Positions 4,384 through 10,514 of a stretch of DNA of 10,514 nt are shown here, in pieces. Both the position numbers and the translations under genes were made by a program. The notes under the pieces were generated by a model, which worked only from the letters and a program-made list of their open reading frames with translations, had not been told where the DNA came from and searched no databases. The number at the start of each line of letters is the position of its first letter. Positions within the stretch are counted from its first letter, which is position 1. Source of the stretch: Thermoanaerobaculia bacterium (GTDB taxonomy: Bacteria; Acidobacteriota; Thermoanaerobaculia; Multivoradales; UBA5704); the NCBI GenBank assembly GCA_025937035.1, contig JAICSG010000075.1, forward strand, positions 1 through 10,514, read 5' to 3'.

Positions 4384-5310
4384 ATGTCCGGGTTGAGAGC
4401 GACGTTTCGCGGTGGTGTGAGCAGAGGACAGACGCACGGATCGCCTTGGGAGTGGGAGGGTCTCGCGAGGGAGTTTCCAGCGGTCCGGCTCCAGGAGATC
4501 CCGGGAGATCCCGGGACCGGCGTCCCTTCCCTTCCGCTTCAGGTCGAGGAGTGGGAATCCCAAAATTTCAACTTCTACGAGATGGACGGGCGTCTCGACG
4601 CCCTGGCCGAGCGGGATTTCGGGCCCTTCGCCGTTGACGTTCTCGGGGGACCCGGGGAGCTGGCGCGGGCGGCGGGCGAGATCCTCACCCGGTGCCAGAG
4701 ATGGATGGACCGCCGCAACGAGGCCTCCCGCGGCGCCCTCTTCGACCGCGTCCTCATCCAGCACCGGGGCTCCCATGATCTCGCCAAGCCGCTGGTGAGG
4801 GCCGACTACGACCATGCCCTGGACACCTGGCAGTGGGTGCTCCGGCTGGCCCCGGACGCGGACCTCGCCACGCAGCTCGCGGCCCTCTTCCACGACGTCG
4901 AGCGCCTGGCCTCCGAGGCCGACGCGCGCGTCGAGCACCACGCCGCCGACTACCAGGCCTTCAAGAACGATCACGCGGAGCGCGGGGCCGAATTGGCGGA
5001 GGCCCTTCTGGCCTGGGTGGGAGTCGATGCCGGAACGCGGGAACGGGCGGCCCGTCTGATCGCCGCGCACGAGCACCTTCCCGAGCCGGGGGATCCGGAC
5101 GCGGCGGCCCTCTCCCTGCTCAACGACGCGGACGCGCTCTCCTTCTTCTCCCTCAACAGCGCCGGCTATCTCGACTACTTCGGGCCGGAGGCGACGCGGC
5201 GCAAGGTGGCCTACACCCTGCGGCGGCTGCGGCCGGAGGCCCGCCGGTATCTGGACGGCCTGCGCCTGCGCCCGGCGGTGGCCGCGGAGCTGGAGGCCCT
5301 GGCCGCATGA
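4384..5310 (+). CDS. HD-domain phosphohydrolase-like protein, first gene of the glycan operon
   Basis: 308 residues. Residues 1 to about 66 are low in recognisable features and include a 10-bp tandem repeat at DNA level. Residues 85-135 are helical (AAGEILTRCQRWMDRRNE). An HD-superfamily metal site follows: H144 (YDHALDTW), H170-D171 (LFHDVERL), H197 (NDHAERG), H229/H231 (AAHEH) and D248/D250 (NDADAL). The spacing fits HD phosphohydrolases, which cleave phosphate esters of nucleotides or sugar nucleotides. The substrate is unknown; in this operon a phosphorylated sugar or nucleotide product is a reasonable guess. The start at ATG 4384 has AGGAG (4374-4378) 5 nt upstream. An in-frame ATG at 4582 (M67) lacks one, though the true conserved region may begin near there. 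The stop overlaps the next start as ATGA. Confidence 0.75.
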   Translation: MSGLRATFRGGVSRGQTHGSPWEWEGLAREFPAVRLQEIPGDPGTGVPSLPLQVEEWESQNFNFYEMDGRLDALAERDFGPFAVDVLGGPGELARAAGEILTRCQRWMDRRNEASRGALFDRVLIQHRGSHDLAKPLVRADYDHALDTWQWVLRLAPDADLATQLAALFHDVERLASEADARVEHHAADYQAFKNDHAERGAELAEALLAWVGVDAGTRERAARLIAAHEHLPEPGDPDAAALSLLNDADALSFFSLNSAGYLDYFGPEATRRKVAYTLRRLRPEARRYLDGLRLRPAVAAELEALAA

Positions 5311-6377
5311 AGCTGGTCATCTTCGGGCTGACGATCAGCTCCTCCTGGGGCAACGGCCACGCCACCCTCTGGCGGGGGCTCTGCCGGGCGCTGGCCCGCA
5401 ACGGCCACCGCGTGGTCTTCTTCGAGCGGGACGTCCCCTACTATGCCATCCACCGCGATCTCCGGGAGCTGCCCGGCACCGACCTGAGGCTCTATCCGAG
5501 CTGGGAGGAGGTCCTGCCCGCGGCCCGCCGGGAGGTGGCGGATGCCGACGCGGCCATGGTCACCTCCTACTGCCCGGACGGCGAGGCGGCCTCCGGGCTC
5601 GTCCTCGCGACCGACGGGCCGCTGGCGGTCTTCTACGATCTCGACACCCCGGTGACGCTGGACCGGCTCAAGCAAGGCGAGCAGGTCCCCTATCTCCCAG
5701 CCGAGGGCTTGAGCGGCTTCGACCTGGTGCTCTCCTACACCGGCGGCCGGGCCCTGGACGAGCTCCGGGACCGCCTCGGCGCCCGCCGGGTGGCCCCCCT
5801 CTACGGCAGCGTCGATCCGGAGGTCCACCGCCCCGCCGAGCTCAACCCCAACTTTCAGGGGGATTTCTCCTACCTGGGCACCTACGCCGCCGACCGTCAG
5901 GAGGCGCTGGAGCGGCTCTTCCTGGAGCCGGCCCGGCGGCTGCCCGGGAAGCGCTTCGTGATCGGCGGCGCCCAGTATCCGGTCGACTTCCCCTGGGGGA
6001 GCAACCTCTTCTTCGTCCGCCACCTGCCGCCGGCGGACCACCCGGCCTTCTACGCCTCCTCGCCCTTGACGCTCAACGTGACCCGCGCGGCCATGGCCGG
6101 GATGGGCTACTGCCCCTCGGGTCGGCTGTTCGAGGCGGCCGCCTGCGGCACGGCCGTGCTCTCGGACACCTGGGAGGGGCTCGACCGCTTCTTCGAGCCG
6201 GGGCGGGAGATCTTCACCGCCAGGAGCACGGAGGAGGTCTTCGAGATCCTGTCGCTCCCCCCGGAGGAGATCCGCAGGGTGGCCCGCGCCGCCCGGGAGC
6301 GGACGCTGGCCGAGCACACGGCGGAGCGGCGGGCGGCGGAGATGGTGGAGCACATGAGAGTGGGGGTGTCGGCATGA
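5307..6377 (+). CDS. CgeB-like glycosyltransferase (GT-B fold)
   Basis: 356 residues, cytoplasmic. N-terminal Rossmann half: MKLVIFGLTISSSWGNGHAT, then VVFFERDVPYY (typical of the CgeB-type family) and VFYDLDTPVTL. C-terminal half matches Glyco_trans_1_2 (PF13524): DFSYLGTYAADRQ, RPLPG-type helix, LNVTRAAMAGMGYCPSGRLFEAAACG, then a WEGLDRFFEPGREIF block followed by the C-terminal helix. In this family the FEAAACG region and the following Glu bind the nucleotide sugar donor. CgeB of Bacillus subtilis takes part in modifying the spore surface; donor and acceptor here are unknown. It starts inside the stop codon of the HD gene (ATGA) and ends inside the start of the nucleotidyltransferase gene (ATGA), so it is translationally coupled on both sides. 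Confidence 0.88.
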   Translation: MKLVIFGLTISSSWGNGHATLWRGLCRALARNGHRVVFFERDVPYYAIHRDLRELPGTDLRLYPSWEEVLPAARREVADADAAMVTSYCPDGEAASGLVLATDGPLAVFYDLDTPVTLDRLKQGEQVPYLPAEGLSGFDLVLSYTGGRALDELRDRLGARRVAPLYGSVDPEVHRPAELNPNFQGDFSYLGTYAADRQEALERLFLEPARRLPGKRFVIGGAQYPVDFPWGSNLFFVRHLPPADHPAFYASSPLTLNVTRAAMAGMGYCPSGRLFEAAACGTAVLSDTWEGLDRFFEPGREIFTARSTEEVFEILSLPPEEIRRVARAARERTLAEHTAERRAAEMVEHMRVGVSA

Positions 6378-7114
6378 GCGTCTGGGGGATCGTGCCCGCC
6401 GCGGGCATGGGGAGCCGCATCCAGCCGCTCGCCTTCTCCAAGGAGCTCCTCCCGGTCGGCACCCGGATCGCCGATGGGACCGAGCGCCCGAAGGCGGTCT
6501 CGGAGTACCTGGTCGAGCGGATGATCCTCGCCGGCGCCACCCGCATCTGCATGACGATCTCGCCGGGCAAGTCCGATATTGTCGAGTACTACGGCGGCGG
6601 CTTCGGCCCGGCGCACGTCTGCTACGTGGTGCAGCCGGAGCCCAAGGGGCTGTGCGACGCCCTCTTCCGGGCCGTCCCCCTGATCGGGCCGGACGACCAG
6701 GTGCTGATCGGCCTGCCGGACACCGTCTGGTTCCCCGAGGACGGCCTGCGCCGGCTCCCCGCGGACGCGCTCTCCTTCCTCCTCTTCCCCGTCGATCATC
6801 CGGAATTCTTCGACGCCGTGGTGACGGGCGAGGAGGGGCGGGTGCTGGAGATCCAGGTCAAGCGGCCGGGCGCAGCCAGCTCCTGGGTCTGGGGGGCCTT
6901 CCGCATGCCCGGCCGGGTCTTTCACGACCTCCACGCCCTCTGGACCGAGCGCGAGGGGCGGGACGTGTACGTTGGCACCCTGGTGAACGAATGGCTGGCG
7001 CGGGGGGGCGAGGCCCGCGGGGTCCGCGCCGGCGAGTCCTACGTGGACGTGGGGACTCTCCACGGCTACCGCGAGGCGATTCAACTCTTGGAGCGACGCG
7101 AGGTGATGGTGTGA
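6374..7114 (+). CDS. Sugar-1-phosphate nucleotidyltransferase (RmlA/GalU-like)
   Basis: 246 residues, NTP_transferase fold (PF00483). The nucleotide-binding loop is intact: GIVPAAGMGSRIQPLAFSKE, with G11-x-G13-S-R15 and K23, followed by LLPVG. LPDT near residues 117-120 supplies one metal-binding Asp, and YVDVGTLHGYREA near the C-terminus carries the second (D in DVGT). It would make an NDP-sugar from NTP and sugar-1-phosphate, feeding the two glycosyltransferases in the operon. The sugar and base cannot be assigned. The length is short but complete for single-domain members; there is no left-handed beta-helix extension. The start overlaps the upstream stop (ATGA, 6374-6377) and the stop overlaps the next start (GTGA, 7111-7114). 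Confidence 0.88.
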   Translation: MSVWGIVPAAGMGSRIQPLAFSKELLPVGTRIADGTERPKAVSEYLVERMILAGATRICMTISPGKSDIVEYYGGGFGPAHVCYVVQPEPKGLCDALFRAVPLIGPDDQVLIGLPDTVWFPEDGLRRLPADALSFLLFPVDHPEFFDAVVTGEEGRVLEIQVKRPGAASSWVWGAFRMPGRVFHDLHALWTEREGRDVYVGTLVNEWLARGGEARGVRAGESYVDVGTLHGYREAIQLLERREVMV

Positions 7115-7995
7115 TCGAAGCCGTGAAGCTGTGGAACGAGCCGAACAACAAGTCCCACTGGGACTTCGAGATCGACTCCGACTGGAAGCTGTTCGCCCGC
7201 ATGGCCTGCCTCGCGGGGGAGGCCGTGCGGGGGGAGAACGGCTCGCTGACCCGCGTCCTGGGCGGGATCTCGCCGATCGACGCCAAGTTCGTCCTCAACA
7301 TGAAGGAGCAGGGGGTGCTCGACCAGGTCGACGCCATCGCCGTGCACGGCTTCCCCCTCGACTGGAACCACTGGCAGATCCACGAATGGCCCGACCGGCT
7401 GGCCGAGATCCAGGCGCTGACCGATCTGCCGGTCTGGGTGACCGAGGTGGGGGTCTCGACCTTCGGCGCCGAGGAGGTGCAGGAATTCGGCCTCCGCCGC
7501 ACCGCCGAGCTCCTCCTCGGCCGCGCCCCCCGCATCCACTGGTACAGCCTTTACGACCTGCCGCGCGCCTGGCCGGCCACCACCCGCCACCGCGAGGCCG
7601 AGGGGTCCTCCTACTACCGCCACTTCTACATGGGTATCCTGCGCGAGGACGGCACTCCCAAGCTTTCCCTCAAGCACTTCTCGGACTACACCCCCGAGAT
7701 GGGCATCTGCCAGTGGTTCCATTTCGAGGACCACCGCCTGGACGACGCCGTGCGCTGGCTGCGGCGGCTCGGGGTGAAGAGGCTGCGCACCGGCCTCTCC
7801 TGGGCGGACAGCTTTCGCCCCAACGCCGACGCCTGGTTCGACCGCCAGATGAAGGCCCTCGACGAGCTCGACGTCACCCTCACCTACTGCTTCACTCCGG
7901 AGCACCGCGGCATCCAGCCGCACCATACGAGCCCCCCGCAATGTCTGGAGGAATACGCGGATTTCTGCGCCCGGATGACTCGACGCTACGCGTGA
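7111..7995 (+). CDS. Clan GH-A glycoside-hydrolase-like TIM barrel, apparently circularly permuted
   Basis: 294 residues, GTG start at 7111 overlapping the previous stop. No signal peptide. It opens directly with VKLWNEPNN (acid/base Glu10, normally after strand 4, about 130-160 residues into GH39/GH5-type barrels). Strand 5 (RVLGGIS, 48-54), strand 6 (DAIAVHG, 74-80), strand 7 with nucleophile Glu112 (WVTEVG) and strand 8 (RIHWYSLYD, 141-149) follow, then the usual barrel ending MGILREDGTPK. After that comes what looks like the first part of such a barrel: GICQWFHFED (198-207), VKRLRTGLSWADS (222-234), VTLTYCFTPEHRG (255-267) and EYADFCARMTRRYA at the C-terminus, which in a normal enzyme runs straight into the NEP strand. 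Both catalytic Glu are kept, so activity is plausible: trimming, transglycosylation or a cytoplasmic glycan step. A fusion of two barrel halves from different proteins is the alternative. Confidence 0.8.
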   Translation: MIEAVKLWNEPNNKSHWDFEIDSDWKLFARMACLAGEAVRGENGSLTRVLGGISPIDAKFVLNMKEQGVLDQVDAIAVHGFPLDWNHWQIHEWPDRLAEIQALTDLPVWVTEVGVSTFGAEEVQEFGLRRTAELLLGRAPRIHWYSLYDLPRAWPATTRHREAEGSSYYRHFYMGILREDGTPKLSLKHFSDYTPEMGICQWFHFEDHRLDDAVRWLRRLGVKRLRTGLSWADSFRPNADAWFDRQMKALDELDVTLTYCFTPEHRGIQPHHTSPPQCLEEYADFCARMTRRYA

Positions 7996-8765
7996 GCCCG
8001 CGCGTCCTGATCGTCGTGGCCCACCCGGACGACGAGGTGGTGGGAGCCGGCGCCCTGATCTCCCGGCTGCCGGACGTCTGGATCCTCCACGCCACGGACG
8101 GCGCCCCCCACGATCCCCGCTTCATGGCGCGGAGCTTCGCGGGGAGCCGCGAGGAGTACGCCCGGGCGCGGCGCCGGGAGCTCGAGGAGGCCCTGGCCCT
8201 GGTGGGGGTGGGGCCCGACCGCTTGCTGAGCCTCGGGATCGCCGACCAGGAGGCCGTCTTCGAGATCCCCCGGCTGGCCGAGGGGATCGCCCGCGCCGTC
8301 CGCGAGATCCGGCCGGATACCGTGCTGACCCTCGCCTACGAGGGGGGGCATCCGGACCACGACGCGGTGGCCCTGGCCGTCCAACTGGCGGTGGAGGGGA
8401 CCGCGATCCTGGAGATGCCGCTCTACCACGCCAGGCCGTGGACGGAGAGCATGGTGGTCGCCAGGTTCCTCCCCGGCCCGCCCGGGGGGCGCCTGACCCT
8501 GACCGAGAGGGAGCGGGACCTCAAACGGCGCATGATCGAGACCTTCGTCACCCAGGCCGAGACGCTCCGTGCCTTCCTCCCTCCGCGCGACGAGCCGTTC
8601 CGTCCCGCCCCCCCTTACGACTTCACCCGCCCGCCGCACCCGGGGCGCCTGCAGTACGAGATCTGGGGGTTTCCCATCGATGGGAAAAGGTGGCGGGAAA
8701 CCGCGAAATCCCACCTTTCTCTGGCGTCTTCCTTGCACGTGTCGTCTCACGATGTTGGTTGTTGA
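7992..8765 (+). CDS. PIG-L/LmbE-family de-N-acetylase
   Basis: 257 residues, GTG start at 7992 inside the previous stop (GTGA). PIG-L fold (PF02585): RVLIVVAHPDDEVVGAG gives the zinc motif H11-P-D-D14-E15, and GGHPDHDA gives H120-x-x-H123, the third ligand region. The family removes the acetyl group from N-acetylglucosamine linked to inositol, malate, lipids or antibiotics (PIG-L, MshB, BshB types) and is zinc-dependent. This supports an N-acetylhexosamine in the product of the operon. The C-terminal tail after GFPIDGKRWRE (about 25 residues) looks non-conserved, and it overlaps the next gene by 14 nt. Cytoplasmic; no signal peptide. Confidence 0.88.
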   Translation: MSPRVLIVVAHPDDEVVGAGALISRLPDVWILHATDGAPHDPRFMARSFAGSREEYARARRRELEEALALVGVGPDRLLSLGIADQEAVFEIPRLAEGIARAVREIRPDTVLTLAYEGGHPDHDAVALAVQLAVEGTAILEMPLYHARPWTESMVVARFLPGPPGGRLTLTERERDLKRRMIETFVTQAETLRAFLPPRDEPFRPAPPYDFTRPPHPGRLQYEIWGFPIDGKRWRETAKSHLSLASSLHVSSHDVGC

Positions 8766-9780
8766 AGTCGCCTACCCGTTCGCTCCCGTGGGTCCAGATG
8801 CCGTAGGAGGTGCCGAGCAGATTCTGCCCCTGCTCGCCGGGGCTCTCGGGCACCGCTCGGTCGTCATCGCCCAAGAGGGCTCGTCCTGCCGGGGGACGCT
8901 GCTGCCCATCCCCGCGTTGGAGAATCTGGACGCGCGGTCGCAGGCCGAGGGTCATGTCCACGTCCGGCGGGCTATCGCCGAGGCCCTGGAGCGGTTCCCG
9001 GTCGACCTGATCCATTTCCACGGCGTCGACTTCCCGGCCTATCTGCCGCCGGACGGCCCGCCGGCCCTGGCGACCCTCCACCTGCCGATCCATCTCTACC
9101 CGTCCGAGGCGCTCTTCCCCCGCCGGCCCGGGACGTGGCTCCACTGCGTCTCGGAGTCCCAGCGGCGGGACGTCCCGCCGGGTGCCCCCCTGCTGGGGAC
9201 CGTGCCCAACGGGGTGGATCTCGCGGCGCTCCGGCCCGGCCGCCGCAAGCGGGAGCTCGCCCTCTGCCTCGGCCGGATCTGCCGCGAGAAGGGATACCAC
9301 GAGGCCCTCGACGCGGCGCGGGAGGCGGGGGTGCCTCTGGTCCTCGCCGGCGAGGTCTTCCCCTACGAGGATCACCGGCGCTACTTCCGGGAAGAGATCG
9401 AGCCGCGGCTGGGGCCGGGGGCCCGCTTCCTGGGCCCCTTGGGGCTCGCCCGCAAGCGGCGCCTGCTGGCGGCGGCGCGCTGCCTGATCGTCCCCAGCCG
9501 CATCGCCGAGACCAGCTCGCTGGTCTCCATGGAGGCGCTGGCCTGCGGCACCCCCGTGGTGGCCTTCCGCGCCGGCGCCCTCCCCGAGATCGTCGAGCAC
9601 GGCCGGACGGGCTTCCTGGTCTCGGACGTCCCCGAAATGGTCCGGGCCCTCCGGGAGGTCGCAGCGCTCGATCCCGCTGTCTGCCGCGCGGAGGCCGAGC
9701 GGCGCTTCTCCGCCGAGGCCATGATCTCCCGCTATTTCGACCTCTACCGCCAGATCGCGGCCCGGACCGTCCATGTTTGA
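8752..9780 (+). CDS. GT4-family glycosyltransferase
   Basis: 342 residues, GT-B fold. The N-terminal acceptor half begins MLVVEVAYPFAP with the GGAE loop (GPDAVGGAEQILPLLA), and includes DLIHFHGVDFP (DxxHxH) near residue 90. The C-terminal donor half (PF00534) starts after VPNGVDLAALRPG: CLGRICREKGYHEAL, LVLAGEVFP, and the catalytic E-x7-E pair E253-TSSLVSM-E261 followed by ALACGTPVVAF. It is a retaining transferase that uses an NDP-sugar, as in MshA, BshA and many polysaccharide enzymes; donor and acceptor are unknown. The ATG at 8752 lies inside the end of the PIG-L gene (14-nt overlap) and has no clear Shine-Dalgarno, so translation probably depends on coupling. Its stop overlaps the next start by 8 nt. 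Confidence 0.9.
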   Translation: MLVVEVAYPFAPVGPDAVGGAEQILPLLAGALGHRSVVIAQEGSSCRGTLLPIPALENLDARSQAEGHVHVRRAIAEALERFPVDLIHFHGVDFPAYLPPDGPPALATLHLPIHLYPSEALFPRRPGTWLHCVSESQRRDVPPGAPLLGTVPNGVDLAALRPGRRKRELALCLGRICREKGYHEALDAAREAGVPLVLAGEVFPYEDHRRYFREEIEPRLGPGARFLGPLGLARKRRLLAAARCLIVPSRIAETSSLVSMEALACGTPVVAFRAGALPEIVEHGRTGFLVSDVPEMVRALREVAALDPAVCRAEAERRFSAEAMISRYFDLYRQIAARTVHV

Positions 9781-10514
9781 GATCGAGGAAATACCAGACC
9801 TGGAGGCGTTGCGCGGCGAATGGTCGGATCTCTGCGACCGCTCTCCGCGCGTCACCCCGTTCCAGCGTCCCGAGTGGCTGATCCCCTGGGTCCGCGCCTT
9901 CCCGCCTGGAGAGCCGTGGGTGATGGCGGTACGGAAGGAAGGACGGCTGATCGCGCTTGCGCCGCTGCTCGTCTACCCCAACGAGGGGAAGCGGACCGTG
10001 GCCTTCTGCGGTGGAGGCGTCTCGGACTATTGCGACGTGGTGACCGATCCGGACGGCGAGGAGGAGGCCGTCGCCGCCCTCCTGGCCCATCTGGCGGCCC
10101 ATCGGGACCGCTGGGATATGGCGGATTTCGAGCCCCTTCCCGGCGACAGCCCGCTCCTCCGGATCTCCCAGGGGTCTATCGAGACGCGGGACGTCTGCCC
10201 GGGGCTCGACCTGCCGGACCGGGTGGAGGATCTCCATGAGGTTGTCCCCACCCGCCAGCTCGCCAATCTGAGGAAATACCGCCGCAAGGCCGAGAAGCTC
10301 GGCGAGCTCCGCCTCCACGGCGACGGTTCCTGGGAGGAGAAGCTGGAAATCCTGCTTCGCTTCTACCTGGCCCGCCGGGGTGAGCAGGACGGGGACACTC
10401 TCCGGGCCTTTCACCGGGAAGTCGCGACCGGCTTCCACGCCCGAGGCGCCCTGGGGCTCCACCTGCTCTGCCTGAACGGCGATCCCCTGGCCGGCCTCTA
10501 CGGCTTCCGGGAGA
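9773..10514 (+). CDS. CelD/FemAB-like GNAT acyltransferase, first 247 residues, cut by window end
   Basis: The frame is open from ATG 9773 (inside the end of the GT4 gene) to the window end. The N-terminus has the CelD/BcsL-type pattern: LEALRGEWSDLCDRS, then TPFQRPEWLIPWVRAF, then GRLIALAPLLVY. The second half contains LANLRKYRRKAEKLG, followed by a helix and LHLLCLNGDPLAGLYGFR, the start of the acetyltransferase core of Acetyltransf_6 (PF13480, BioF2-like). Such proteins belong to the GNAT superfamily and resemble the FemAB peptidyl and aminoacyl transferases; members are often found in polysaccharide gene clusters. Next to a PIG-L deacetylase it could acylate the freed amine of the sugar. 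The C-terminal catalytic part lies outside the window, so the assignment rests on family pattern. Confidence 0.75.
   Translation, partial: MFEIEEIPDLEALRGEWSDLCDRSPRVTPFQRPEWLIPWVRAFPPGEPWVMAVRKEGRLIALAPLLVYPNEGKRTVAFCGGGVSDYCDVVTDPDGEEEAVAALLAHLAAHRDRWDMADFEPLPGDSPLLRISQGSIETRDVCPGLDLPDRVEDLHEVVPTRQLANLRKYRRKAEKLGELRLHGDGSWEEKLEILLRFYLARRGEQDGDTLRAFHREVATGFHARGALGLHLLCLNGDPLAGLYGFRE

Noticed and set aside
4488-4517. Tandem 10-bp repeat as a regulatory or mobile element
   Set aside because: Only two copies, inside the HD coding frame, encoding IPGDPG-type residues; best seen as local slippage.
4362-4637. Plus-strand reading frame from ATG 4362 or ATG 4380
   Set aside because: It overlaps the HD gene in another frame, resembles no protein, and its ATG at 4380 is only 1 nt from the Shine-Dalgarno that fits ATG 4384.
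7111-7995. GH-like gene as a 5'-truncated pseudogene
   Set aside because: The missing strand 1-3 segment is present at the C-terminus, the frame is intact, and the gene overlaps neatly with both neighbours by GTGA.
7992-10514. A true mycothiol or bacillithiol locus
   Set aside because: No cysteine ligase (MshC) or BshC-like gene is present, and the additional GT, nucleotidyltransferase and GH-like protein have no place in those pathways.
1-10514. tRNA, rRNA, CRISPR arrays, transposases, integrase or att sites
   Set aside because: Read through both strands without finding cloverleaf-like segments, spaced repeats or mobile-element proteins; every stretch over 300 bp is coding.

Overview
The window is GC-rich (mostly G or C at third codon positions), carries eleven protein genes, two of them cut by the window edges, and contains no tRNA, rRNA, CRISPR array, insertion sequence or other mobile element that I can see. 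Sigma-54-type promoters, a DUF4142 protein, a secreted Kazal-like protein and short-leader starts fit a free-living Gram-negative of the Acidobacteriota/Myxococcota/Gemmatimonadota kind. That placement is inferred from style only, and I lean to Acidobacteriota with low confidence.

Left part (1-4273), mostly housekeeping or envelope genes in short units. The 5' end of a threonine ammonia-lyase gene lies on the minus strand (1-420). A secreted TPR protein (minus, 557-1108) stands back to back with a secreted DUF4142 ferritin-like protein (plus, 1370-1975). The 261 bp between them hold two divergent sigma-54 promoter matches, one for each gene. A strong hairpin ends the DUF4142 gene. It is followed by an apparently leaderless serine beta-lactamase-like hydrolase gene (2041-3156), which meets a secreted Kazal-domain gene (minus, 3160-3558) tail to tail with a 3-bp gap. 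Upstream of the Kazal gene, on the same strand, is a multi-pass membrane protein with a Cys/His zinc-type motif (3614-4273).

Right part (4384 to beyond 10514): one tightly packed plus-strand operon of seven genes, every junction overlapping. In order they are an HD-domain phosphohydrolase-like protein, a CgeB-like glycosyltransferase, a sugar nucleotidyltransferase, a clan-A glycoside-hydrolase-like protein, a PIG-L-type de-N-acetylase, a GT4 glycosyltransferase and a CelD/FemAB-like GNAT acyltransferase (cut by the window end). A third sigma-54 promoter candidate lies 36 nt before the first start codon. Together they suggest a pathway that activates a sugar, joins at least two sugars, removes an N-acetyl group and re-acylates the free amine. 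The product is probably a small glycoconjugate or surface glycan; its identity cannot be read from the sequence.

The most striking feature is the hydrolase-like protein at 7111-7995. Its eight predicted barrel strands run in the order 4-5-6-7-8-1-2-3: it starts at the acid/base WNEPN motif and ends where the third strand-helix unit of a normal barrel ends. It therefore looks like a natural circular permutation of a clan GH-A TIM barrel, embedded in a biosynthetic operon.
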